A stretch of 64,000 nt of DNA from an uncultured Oscillospiraceae bacterium. GTDB taxonomy: Bacteria > Bacillota > Clostridia > Oscillospirales > Oscillospiraceae. The stretch covers positions 83,318-147,317 of the forward strand of contig CANQFT010000003.1 in assembly GCA_947599925.1 (NCBI GenBank), in the 5' to 3' direction. The notes beneath the pieces are model-generated. The model was given only the letters and a program-made list of their open reading frames with translations. It had not been told where the DNA came from and made no database searches. Both the position numbers and the translations under genes were made by a program. Positions within the stretch are counted from its first letter, which is position 1; every line of letters starts with the position of its first letter. Positions 31,896-42,400 of this stretch are shown piece by piece.

Positions 31896-34800
31896 TCACT
31901 CCGTCCAGCTCCCAGCCTGGCACTGCGGGGCGCTGGCATTGTCCAGCAGGAACACCTTGACCGCGGCGGCCTGGTCCATGGGCAGGTCGCCGCCCAGCTC
32001 CAGGGTCTGCTCCCCGGCCTCCACCGTCTGGCTGACCAGCGCCAGCAACTTGCCGTTTTCATCGTACAGTCCGCACAGGACGGCCCCCGGCACGCCGGCC
32101 TTTACCGTCACCGTCACCGAGCCATCGTCCTCCGGCTGGACCGCGTCGAGGGCGCTGTCCAGGGAAAACGCGGGCGTCAGGAGCACATCCTCGGCGGGCA
32201 TGGTGAAGGTGAAGGAGCCCTGGCCCCCGTCCGTCACCTCGACAGGATCGCCCTTGGAGCCGTCGGCGGCTTTCTTGTGGACCTGGAGCCCGCCGATCTG
32301 GTAGCCGGAGTCGGCCTGGAGCTTTACGGTGACGGTCGTTTCCGGGCTTGCCTCCGTGGCGGCGGAATCCTCGCCATTGACACTGAGGATGGTCCCGCCC
32401 TTGACCGCGTCGCCCACAAACACCACGAACTTGTCCGAGATGTTCAGGGGCAGATCCTTGCGGATGGTAATGGTCTGGCCCGGATGTCCCGTGGCGTCAG
32501 GGTGGGCGAAGGTGATGGCCACGGTGATGGTGCTGGTCCCGGCGGCCTTGCCCTTGAGGGTGGCCGAGCCCAGGGTGTCCTGGCTGGTGACTTCCACATA
32601 CTCCGTGCCGTTGCCCGCCGGGGTCCAGGATTGGGCGGTCATTTCATAGGAGGGGTCGGACACCGTCACCGTCACGGTCTCCTCATTCTTGTGGGTGTGG
32701 AGCAGGACCATCTGGTTGGGGAGGGTGAAGTCCAACTCAGGGAGATAGGCCATGGGGTCGGAGGGGACGGTGCGCCGGCCCTCCAGCTTGGCGTAGATCT
32801 GGCCGCCGGCGTCCAGCAGGGCGCCGCTCTCCAGCTCTACCTCCATATTGCCGCTCTCGGCGAAGACGGTGGCGATCTGGGAGATGGGGGTGGCGCAGTC
32901 GGCGTCTGAATAGAAGCGGAAGGCGTCGCCCGGCTTCAGCCCGCTGGCCGCCAGGTCCACCACCGCGTAGTCGGGATACTCCGGGTCGGGCAGGTTATAG
33001 AGCCCGGCCAGCTGCACCTTGCGGCTGTCCTCCGCCATGGTGACGGCGAAGGAGCCCGTCACCGGGCTTTCGTAGTTCACCGTGTCCTGGGGCATGAAGG
33101 TCCAGCTGTATTCCGCCTCCAGCTCCGTCACCCGGTTGCCGGGGTCGCTCCACTGGAAGCTGCCCTCCAGCGGCGCGCCGTCCACGCCCAGGAACTCCGG
33201 CGCGAGAAGCTGGGACAGGGGCGTGCCCTCCAGGGCCGTAAACTCCGGCGTGGGGACAGTCACCTGGGCCTTGGAGACGGTGAGGGTGTAGTTCTGGGTG
33301 GTCACGCCGTACTCCACATCGTGGGCCTCGATGGGGGTGGCGGTGACGGTGAGCTGATAGGTCCCCGCGTTCTGGATCGTCTGGTGGCAGGTCACAGTCA
33401 CCTGGGCTTCAGGCTCTGTGGTGATCTGGCGCTCCACCTGCTCGTCCAGGTAGAACACCTGGCCGTCGTAGGGGCGGTTCAGCAGGCTATCCGGCACGGT
33501 GATGGTCACGGGCTTTTCCCGCATCACCTGGACGGTGAGCTGGCCCTCCAGCGTGCCGGTGTAGTTGTTCTGGTCCTCAGGGACGAAGGTCCAGCGCAGG
33601 TCCTCCTGGGTGGCGTCGGCGGCGAAAGAGCCCTGGGCGTCGGGCAGGCTCCAGGTCCCCGCCACCTCCATGGCCTGGTTGCCGGCGTTCACCACCCTGC
33701 CGGGGATGATCTGGACGGCGCTCTTGGGGCCGTTTTGGTAGCCGGAGGTGGCGGAGGGGTCGCCCAGCTTTTGCAGCGCCGCTTTTTCCACCACCAGGTT
33801 GGCCCCCGCCACGGTGGAGCTGGTGAGGGCGTAGTTGCCGCCGGTGAGGGCGGCGGTGACCGGGTAGCCCGTCTCGTTGGCGGCGGCGGCGCTTCCCTCG
33901 CCGGGGCTGGAGAAGGTGAGGGTGAGGGCGCTGATGTCGTCGCTCCCTTTAAGACCCTCCGCCTCAAAGCTGTCCCGCTGGAACAGATAGGTCTCGCCGT
34001 AGCGCTTGCTCAGGCGCTCGCCGCCCTTGAGCTTGAGGGTGAGGGGCGCTTGCTCGATGGTCCCGCTGGTGTGGGCCCGGCCCTCGGCGGGAAGGGTGTA
34101 GTTGCCCGCGTCCGCGCCGGAGAGGGCGGAGACGGTGACTGTCACCGCCTTGGCCCGGCCCACGTTGGCGTCGTTGAAGCTGGCGGTGTAATTGCCCCGC
34201 TCCACCGTCACCGTGTCGCCCTGGATGACGTGGCCCACCGCCACGGTGGTGATGGCTGTGGCGTCGGCGGAGCCGTCATAGGTCTTGCTGGTGGCGGCGG
34301 CGGTGAGGGTGACCTCGCGGGGCTGGATGGTCAGGTGTTCCACCAGGCTGGCAGGGGCGTAGTCGTCGTCCCCGGCGTACTCGGCGCGGATGTCCCACAC
34401 CCCCACATCGGTGGGCCAGCCCTCCTGCCAGTCACCGCTGGCGTCGTGCCCCTCGCCGGCGCTGCCCTGGTGGAGCTTGTAGCGCGTGGTGAGCTGGGAA
34501 GCATCCAGGGGCTTCTGCTGGCCCTCGTCGGTGTAGCTCATGGTGAAGGCGAGCTGGTGGGGCTTCTTGTCGTAGGTGACGGTGGTGGGGTATTGGTTGG
34601 TGTTCACATGGATGGTGGTGGGGATCTTGTCCAGCACCTTCACCTTCGTCTGGCCGGTGACGGTGGTGTAGTTCACGTTGTCGGTGGGGGTGAAGGTCCA
34701 CTGGCAGTCCACGCCGTCTTCGCTGACGCTCTGGCTGAAGGTGGTATCCTCCGGGTCGTCCCACTCCAGAGCGCCCTCCACCCGCTCGCGGTTATAGGGG

Positions 34801-36383
34801 TTGATGAAGGCGCCGTTGAGGACGGACTGGTCCAGGCTGTTCCCCTGGCGCACCGCCGTGGCGGTGACGCCGGCGTCACCCTCAGGCTTGGTGGCCAGGA
34901 CCTTGACCTTGCCGGGGCCTGTCAGCTCCACGTTGTAGTTGGCGTTGGTCTGGGAGACGAGACGGTAGTCGTAGTCCGACCCATCGACCGGGGCTCTGGC
35001 CGGGAAACCGTCGCTGGTGATGACGGGGGCCAGCAGGGAGAAGGCGGGGCCGGTCTTCCCCGCCATGGTGACGGTGGGCGCGTCGGTCTGGGACCCGTCG
35101 TCCTTGCTCCAGCAGCCATCCTGGTCCAAGGTGATCTGCTGGCCGTAGTACTTTTCGATGGTCGGCATGGTCACGGTGACCTGGGCCTTGTTCACCGTGA
35201 CCTTGATGGAGAGGAGGGTGATGAGGCGCTGGGGGTTATCCAGGCCCAGGGTATCCACGTACTCCCCCACCGGCAGATCCGCCTTGGGGGTGCATTTGAG
35301 GGCGAGATAGGAGACCTTCGCCGGGTCGGGGACCTCATTCTGGCCCACCCCGGCCTGGAGCGCGTAGGAGTTGTTGCTGGCGTTCAACGTCACCCGGTCC
35401 GCGGTGCTGCTGGCCGCGTCGTAGGTCACGTCAAAGCGGCCGGTGGAGGAGCGCCAGTAAAAGCCCTTGTCGGTGGTGTCGCCCACGGTGCGGTTGCCCG
35501 TGTTGACCACATAGATCAAGATAGGGTCGGCGGTCTCGCCGTAGTTCACGCTGGTCTCAAAGTCGGTCACTTTCTCCGGGAAGGTCACGTCCGCCCCGGT
35601 GGGTTTTTTGTCCGTCACCACGAACTGGGTCACGGCCCGGATGCCAAAGGTGGCGTAGATGGAGGCGTCCGCCTCAGGGATCTTTTCGAGATACTTGGGA
35701 GACTCCTTCTCCGGCGCCTCCCGCCAGCCGACGAACTGGCCGGAGTGGTCCGCCTTGTCCGACAGCTGGGGCAGGTCGGGGTAGGCGATCCCGCCCTTGA
35801 AAAAGACGAAATACTCGCCGTTATCCAGGTGGGGCACCTTGCCCACATCCTCCGGCGCAAATTCCGAGCCGGTGAGGTCGGCGCCGTCGGTGTCCTTCAG
35901 CGCCAGCTTCACCAGGTCCACGGACATCTCGTCGTAGTTCCCCGTACCCTTCTCCGTGAGCCGGACGGTGAGCGCCCCCGCGCCGCTGTCCGACGTCAGG
36001 GACGCCACGGGCACCTCAAAGTAGGCGATGTTGGTCCGGCCCGGTTTGTCCCACCAGGTCTTGTTGGCGTAATGGACCGTCTCCGCCGTCTGGAACTCCT
36101 CCTCCCCGATCTTGAAGGAGAAGTCGTATTTTCCCGTGGCGGTGTCATCGCTGTCTTCCAGCAAGGTCTGGTCCTGCTGGATGCGGACCACAGCCACGTT
36201 GCGGAGGGTCTTGTAGGTCTCATACTCGCCGGTCCGGAAGGCCACAGCCGGCTCTTTGTACTCAAAGGACACATCGACGATCAGGCCTTCGAGCCGATCT
36301 CCGAGCTCCACCGCCAGAGCGGTGGGCAGCAGGGTCAGGAGCATGGCGCATACCAGCAGGGCTGACAACAGTTTTCGTTTCAT
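31896..36383 (-). CDS. exported MBG/YDG-repeat surface protein, 1,495 residues
   Basis: A signal peptide (MKRKLLSALLVCAMLLTLLP) precedes an acidic N-terminal region. A long array of MBG/YDG-type beta domains follows: KAQVTVTMPTIEKYYGQ, REVTLTAAATSKTYDGSADA, APLTLKLKGG...KRYGETYLF, KPVTITVPDSLLNRPYDG. The last part holds a FTFTMPAEDVLLTPAF unit, the same motif as the repeats in the adjacent giant protein. No SLH, LPxTG or other anchor is seen; the C terminus ends NASAPQCQAGSWTE, and how it stays on the cell is unclear. It has its own promoter, embedded in the end of the giant gene. Adhesive or structural function is only an inference. Confidence 0.88.
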   Translation of the reverse strand: MKRKLLSALLVCAMLLTLLPTALAVELGDRLEGLIVDVSFEYKEPAVAFRTGEYETYKTLRNVAVVRIQQDQTLLEDSDDTATGKYDFSFKIGEEEFQTAETVHYANKTWWDKPGRTNIAYFEVPVASLTSDSGAGALTVRLTEKGTGNYDEMSVDLVKLALKDTDGADLTGSEFAPEDVGKVPHLDNGEYFVFFKGGIAYPDLPQLSDKADHSGQFVGWREAPEKESPKYLEKIPEADASIYATFGIRAVTQFVVTDKKPTGADVTFPEKVTDFETSVNYGETADPILIYVVNTGNRTVGDTTDKGFYWRSSTGRFDVTYDAASSTADRVTLNASNNSYALQAGVGQNEVPDPAKVSYLALKCTPKADLPVGEYVDTLGLDNPQRLITLLSIKVTVNKAQVTVTMPTIEKYYGQQITLDQDGCWSKDDGSQTDAPTVTMAGKTGPAFSLLAPVITSDGFPARAPVDGSDYDYRLVSQTNANYNVELTGPGKVKVLATKPEGDAGVTATAVRQGNSLDQSVLNGAFINPYNRERVEGALEWDDPEDTTFSQSVSEDGVDCQWTFTPTDNVNYTTVTGQTKVKVLDKIPTTIHVNTNQYPTTVTYDKKPHQLAFTMSYTDEGQQKPLDASQLTTRYKLHQGSAGEGHDASGDWQEGWPTDVGVWDIRAEYAGDDDYAPASLVEHLTIQPREVTLTAAATSKTYDGSADATAITTVAVGHVIQGDTVTVERGNYTASFNDANVGRAKAVTVTVSALSGADAGNYTLPAEGRAHTSGTIEQAPLTLKLKGGERLSKRYGETYLFQRDSFEAEGLKGSDDISALTLTFSSPGEGSAAAANETGYPVTAALTGGNYALTSSTVAGANLVVEKAALQKLGDPSATSGYQNGPKSAVQIIPGRVVNAGNQAMEVAGTWSLPDAQGSFAADATQEDLRWTFVPEDQNNYTGTLEGQLTVQVMREKPVTITVPDSLLNRPYDGQVFYLDEQVERQITTEPEAQVTVTCHQTIQNAGTYQLTVTATPIEAHDVEYGVTTQNYTLTVSKAQVTVPTPEFTALEGTPLSQLLAPEFLGVDGAPLEGSFQWSDPGNRVTELEAEYSWTFMPQDTVNYESPVTGSFAVTMAEDSRKVQLAGLYNLPDPEYPDYAVVDLAASGLKPGDAFRFYSDADCATPISQIATVFAESGNMEVELESGALLDAGGQIYAKLEGRRTVPSDPMAYLPELDFTLPNQMVLLHTHKNEETVTVTVSDPSYEMTAQSWTPAGNGTEYVEVTSQDTLGSATLKGKAAGTSTITVAITFAHPDATGHPGQTITIRKDLPLNISDKFVVFVGDAVKGGTILSVNGEDSAATEASPETTVTVKLQADSGYQIGGLQVHKKAADGSKGDPVEVTDGGQGSFTFTMPAEDVLLTPAFSLDSALDAVQPEDDGSVTVTVKAGVPGAVLCGLYDENGKLLALVSQTVEAGEQTLELGGDLPMDQAAAVKVFLLDNASAPQCQAGSWTE

Positions 36384-36399
36384 GGGGCGTACCTCATTT

Positions 36400-36454
36400 C
36401 GTGTAAAGTGGGACGTGCTCTTCCCATTTTACACGATTGTCTAGGAATTTTCAA
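36400..36454 (-). promoter_or_regulatory. promoter of the MBG protein gene with an imperfect 14-bp inverted repeat
   Basis: TTGAAA (36449-36454) and TAAAAT (36426-36431) have a 17-bp spacer; the -35 lies inside the end of the preceding giant gene. CGTGTAAAGTGGGA (36400-36413) and TCCCATTTTACACG (36422-36435) are inverted with one mismatch and cover the -10 and start site. An operator is more likely than a terminator, because no T run follows. Confidence 0.65.
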
Positions 36455-39400
36455 GTGCTTCTTCGCCCCGCGGGGTCTCTACCCGCTCGTCGTGGTCCGG
36501 GACGGGGGCGGCGGGCTCCGGAGAAGGTGCGGCGGCGGGGGCCTCCGGGGCCTGGGTGTCCAGCCGGAAGGAGCCGTCCCCGTCTACGAAATAGGTCTCC
36601 AGCGGCACGGCGGAGAGCTGGGCGGGGTCAACGGCCTCGTCCCAGTAGGGGTCGGGGAACACCTCCCCTTCGCCGATGCTGCGGAGGGCGAAGAGGGCGT
36701 CGTAGACATTGGCGTCCCGCGGGCCCATGCCAAAGGGCAGGTCGTGCTGCCAGGGGTCGGAGGGACCGGTGCGGTGATACCAGTGGTAGTCCTCCTCGGT
36801 GCGGTTGTAGTTGAAGCGGGTGTTGACGATGTTCAGATCCACCACCGTCAGATGGCGGTCGCCGTCCAGGTCACAGCGGTAGGCGTCGCTGGCGGGGTTG
36901 TAGACCGAGAGGGCCCAGTCCGCCAGGGCCGCGGTGTAGGCGTCGTCCGGCCCGGAGGCGGGCAGGACGGGGGCCTCCTGCACGGCGGTCCACTTTTTGG
37001 AGCGGTAGACAAAGTCGTAGACCGCGTCGTAGTCCTGGACCTTGGTGGTCCCGTTTTGGTCCACGTCGCCGGCGATAAGCTGGATGGCGTCCTGGAGCAT
37101 GAAGGTGCGGGTGGAGGGGTCGGGCCGGCCGTCCACCTCCTCGTAGAAGTCGGTGAGCGGTGTTGTGGCGTAGTCGGAACTCTTGGGGTCCAGGTCCAGG
37201 GCCACGCGGGTGTAGGTGAGGTTGGAGGTCTTGGTGAGTTCCAGGGCGTAGGTCAGGTTTTGGCCGGAGGCCACGTTGTCCAGCAGGGTCCGGCCCGTCT
37301 CGGAGGGGTCGTAGCTGCTGGTGAAGCCGCCCAGCAGTTCAGAGGAGCGCAGGCGCAGGAGTTGCAGCCACTTGCCCTGGCCCTCCCCGTCCAGCACCAC
37401 GGCGTCCTCCAGCATGGGCTGGGCGTCCTCGTCCCACTTGTAGTGCCGGAAGTTTTTGGCGTCCGGCGTCTCGCGGACTGCCGCGGCGCCGGGGATGGGA
37501 TGCTCGGCCTCGTCCCAGTAGCCGTTGGCCACGTTCAGCTCGTGTTCGGTCATCAAGCGGTAGAGGCGGCCCTCCAAGGGATGGGTGGGACCGTAGGAGG
37601 TGACCTTGACCCCCAGGGCGAACCACGGGCGGATCCAGACCTGGGTGTAGTCGCTGGCGTTGGCGGCGTCCTCGGCCCGGACCACCAGGCGGGTGCGGTA
37701 TTTGCCGCCGGAGAGCTCCAGCGAGCCCTGGTTGTTGAGCATCTCGTAGAGGGCCTGGGCCCCGGCGGAGCGGAGGCCGGTCTCCGGGTCAGGCGGCGCG
37801 GGGAGGAGCTTGAACTTGGAGCCCACAAAGTCGTGGTCAGTGTGGGTGTCCTGGGAGTTTTCCTTCCAGTAGCGGGAGTTGTCCCCGGTCCACATCCCCT
37901 GGGCCGCGCCGAGATAGTAGTTGTAGGGGTCGGCGGGGTCCTCCAGCTCCTCTTCCCGCCAGGGCGCCAGCACCACGTCCGTGCCCGGATCCAGGCGTTG
38001 GTAGGTCTCCGTGCCGTCGTCGGAGACGGAGGAGAGGTAGAAACTAAAGCGCCTCACGTCCAGGGCGGGCTGTTTGTCCGCGCGGTCGCCGGAGGTGGGC
38101 TCGTCGTAGTTGTCGGTGTCGTAGAGGTGCAGGCCCACGCCCTCCTCCTCCATGGCCAGCGTGGGGATCTCCACCACGGCGTACTCGCCGTGGTTCTCGC
38201 CGTAGATGAAGCCCTCTTCCAAGAAGCTGGGCTGGTGGTCATAGGTCACGCCGCGGACAATGCCGTTGACATTGCGGGGATCGAAGGGCCGGGGCATATC
38301 GCTGGAGCGGACGAACTCCACCAGGACGGTCACGTCGGTCTCGCTGTCCCCGCCGCCATTCGTGGGCATGGTGAAGCGGAAGTGCTGCGCGCCGCTGATA
38401 GAGTCGGGGAAGGTCTGGCGGGGCAGAAGATCGGCGCTGTACCCCATCTGGACCTGGGTGACCCCCGGCGCGGCGGCCATGGGCGCGGTCTGGTCCGTGC
38501 CGTCGTTCCAGACGCGGGTGAAGCCGTACTTCTGGGCGTCCAGGTAGACCCAGTGGCTGGGGTCGCTCTCGTGGTCCACATAGCTGTCGTCCCGGCGGAC
38601 CTTGATCTTGGCCATGTAGCCCTTGGCCACGGTGAGGGTCAGGTCGATGGTGTTGCCCGCTGAGGTGGTGGTCCAGACCGCGCCGGTGGTGGTGGCGGGG
38701 GCGGGGTCGGTGTTGTCCACGATGGGGGTGGCGGTGTTTCCGGTGACGTCGCTGTCCCCCACCAGCTCCACCCTGGCCAGCAGGTCGTCCTCGGCGTCCG
38801 ATTCCCGGAGGAGGACGCTGACGACGGTGTCCTCGTAGGGCATGGTGAAGTTGTCGGTGGTATTACCGGCGCCGGAGGTTCGGAGGGCGGTGCCGGTGAA
38901 GGGGGTGTAGCGGAGGATCTTGACCCCCACGCCGGAGGTGTAGGGGGTGACTTTGGTGTCCACGTCCGCGCCGGCCTCCCTGTTGTAGAGGCTGGTGCTG
39001 CTGGTGATCTGGACGTTGGAGCCGTCGGCCTGGGCGTTCCAGTAGAGCGAATCCGACTGGGCGGTTCCCTGGGCATAGGTCACGTCGGCGCGGTTGGTAC
39101 CGGGGACGGCGTTGGCGGCGATCTGCGTGGCGTCGTGGACATCCAGGGCCAGGTCGTAGCCGCGGGCGAACTTCACCGTCACGGTGGCGTCGGTGTCGGC
39201 GGGCATGGTGAACACGGCCTCCTTGCCGCCGGGCAGATTGGGGGCAAAGGCGGTGCGGGTGATGTAATACTGGTAGGGGTCGTCGGCGGTGGGGGCGCGG
39301 AGGGCGCCGCCGTCGTCCAGCTGGGGCAGGTTGCCAAGCTGCGCGGGGTCGTCGATCTTGGTGGTGACGATCTGGGCCTGGTACCCCGGCGCGACTTTGA

Positions 39401-42400
39401 CGGTGATGGCCACGCTGTCCTGGGCCCTGGCCTCGGTCCAGTACCGGCCGCCCACGGCGGCGGCGTTGGTCAGGTTTTGGATGGTCACGGCGTTGCCGGG
39501 GTCGTCCCGGTGCTGGCTGGCGGGGTCAAAGGCCACCTTGGCCACGTAGGCGCGGTCGGTGGGGTCATCGGGCTCAAAGATGGCGTAGAAGTCCACGTCG
39601 TCGGCGGGCATGGTGAAGTCGTAGCGGTCGCTGCCGCTGGGGTCGGCGGAGGCGGCCCCGGTGAGGTCGCTCTCCCACACCACGTCCACCACCCTGCGGC
39701 CCGGACCGGCAATGGCGGTGGTGCGGACCTCCTCCGAGCCGTCGCCCCGGTAGCCCTCCATGCGGTCCAGATGGTCGCGGATGGGCTTGGTGAGGAGGAT
39801 GTTGGAGGCGTCGTAGGCGCCGGTGTAGCCCAGCGCGGCGCCGGTGGTCTTGTCCGCGTCGGTGGCGGAGTGGGAGTCGGCGGCGCTCTGGCCCACCAGA
39901 TGGAAGGTGGCGGTGTAGATACTGCTGTAATAGACCCGGATGACGATCTCCTCGTCGGCGCTCTGGGTGATGGGAGCGGGGGCGCGGGAGGTGGCGGAGG
40001 AGGCGTACTTGCTCACCAGCAGGTCCACCTCTGGGGTCTCCTGGATGGCGGTGACGGCCCCGCCCTCACGGGTCACTTTCCGCACGGAGACGGTCATGCG
40101 CTCCACCTGGCTGCCCACGGCGGCCCCGGCCAGGGTCCGCAGGTCGTCCCCCAGCGCGGCGGCGGGGCGGACCGTCTCCACCGGGTCGGTGGGCAGGGTG
40201 TAGGCGGGCACATGGGGCGCGTGGTCCGGGGTGACGCCGCTGGTGGTCAGGCCGGACAGCTGGGAGGGGCTTGTGAAGTTGGTGGTGGTGGCCTGGTTGG
40301 AGGACATGGCCCTATGGCCCAAGAGCTGGAGGGCCACGGGGTTGGCGGTCTCCTCCGGCGGCTCGCCCTTGGTGTAGGTCAGGGTGATGATGATGTTGGC
40401 GTTGGGCATGGTGACAGAGGCGGTGCCGTTGGTGGCCGAGCCCAGCTGCAGCACGGGGATGCTGTCGCTGTTGTCGGCCCGGCGGGCGGTGACGGTGACG
40501 TAGTAGCCGTTGGCCGCCTCATAGGAGACCTTCATGCCGCTGCCGGCGTAGCCCGCGGCCCAGCGGGGCGAATCTTCGGGCAGGCCGCCGTCGGGCTGGT
40601 CGATGATGCTCACGGCCCGGTTGCCGGGGACGTGGTCCGGGTCCACCACCTCCACCGAGGCGATGTAGTAGGCGCTCTCGGTGGCGCCAAAGTGGTCCTC
40701 GTGGTAGACCACGGTGACGGTCACGTCGTCTTTGGGCATGGCGAAGCTCTGGTTGAAGTTCGCCCCAGGCGCCATGGCCGACGATTGCAGCCATGTGGTG
40801 GCGCCGGAGGCGGTCTGGTAGTAGACCGCGGCCACATGGGGCTGCCGGTCCGTCCCCGCCGAGGCGGGGTCGGGCGTGGTGGCGGTAACGCTCACATTGG
40901 CGCCCGCGGCCAGCGTCGTGCTCTGGCCGTCGGCGGTGAGGTCCCCAGGCGTCACGCGGGTGGAGTTGGCATGGGGGTCGGTGGTGGCGTCCACGATCCG
41001 CAGGGTCAGGTCGAAGATGGTCTTCTCGTAGGTGACGGTGAGCTGAACGTCCCGCGCGGGCATGGTGAAGGTGACGGTCTGATCGTTCAAAGGGCCGGTG
41101 AAAGGCCCGGCGGGGCTGAGGGTCACATCACCGCCGCCGTCGGCCCGGACGGTGGCCCGGTAGCCCGTGGGCACGGTGAGGGTGAGCGTCACCTGGTCGC
41201 CACGATCGGCGGTGGTCCAGGTCCCGTCATCGCCCCGGAGCTGGCCGGGAGTGGCGGTTTCGATCTGGGGATGGGCCACGCCATCGGGCAGGTCCACCCA
41301 GTCCACCGCCGCCAGGTAGCTGTTGGGGTGGGCGGTGGAGCTATCCAAAATCAAGGTGATCTCCGCATCGGCGCGGTCGATGGTGTGGTAGAAGTGGTCG
41401 GCCTCGCCCAGAACGCCGGAGGGGGTGGCGGGCAGAAGGGTGGTGACGCCCTGGCGGGTCAGCAGACCCTTCACCGTCCGGCCAGTCATGGAGCTTGTGA
41501 TGTAGGCGTCCAGGGTGGTGGCGTTGGGCAGGCTCCGGAAGGAGTCGGAGGTCCGCATGGAGTGGACGCTCAGCGGGGGCAGACCCCGGCTGTCCTCCTC
41601 CATGGCGGCCTGGCCGGTGGCGTCTCCGGGGACGCGGTTCACCAGGGTCAGGGTGCCGGTATAGCCCTGGTAGAAGGTGAACACGACGCGGGCGTTGTTG
41701 GAGGGCATGGGGAAGGAGCCCTCCCACACGCCATCGCCGTCGGTGTCGGTCAAGGGGACGGCCTGGCTGGTGCCGTCGAAGAGGTAGAGGGTCGCGTAGA
41801 CAGAGTATTCCACCCCATCGCCCCGGTAGGGCTGGGCTGTCACCGCCACGTCGCCGCCGGAGGCGATGCCCCGCATGACCTGGTAGGAGCCGGCCACGGA
41901 GTTGGAGGTCAGGCGAAGGGTGGCGGGCAGGGCCCCCGCGGGGTCGGCGGTGACGGTCTGCTCCACGGTGCCGTCGCCGGGGTTGTCCGGGTCCTGGATC
42001 TCCACGGTGAGCTCCAGGTCGTCGCCGCTTTCAAAGTCGATGCGGATGACCTGGTTGCAGAGGATGGAGGAGACATCGTAGAGGAAGTTGGCGTAGGGCG
42101 TGGTGAGGTTGCGGGTGACTCCGTCGTTGCCCGTCATCACCGCCGGGTCGTCAAAGCGGTAGCCCACGCCGGCGCGGGGCAGGACGGAGATGGTCTCGCT
42201 CTCGGTGACGGCGACCCAGGCGATGGTGGGCACATTGTCGCTCTTCGCCACGCGCTTGTCGGATTCGTTGTTGTGGTTCCAGAGGTCGCCCTGGTTCAGC
42301 CCGGAGTTGTTGCCTGTGGGGCTGTGGTCGGTGGCCACAAGGGCCACGGTGTGCCACGGCTCGGTGGGCGGGACGGTGGTGACGACCACATAGACCTCTA

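Noticed and set aside
36400..36435. Terminator after the 5,049-residue protein gene
   Set aside because: The inverted repeat has no T run on the minus strand and overlaps the next gene's -10, so it was treated as an operator.
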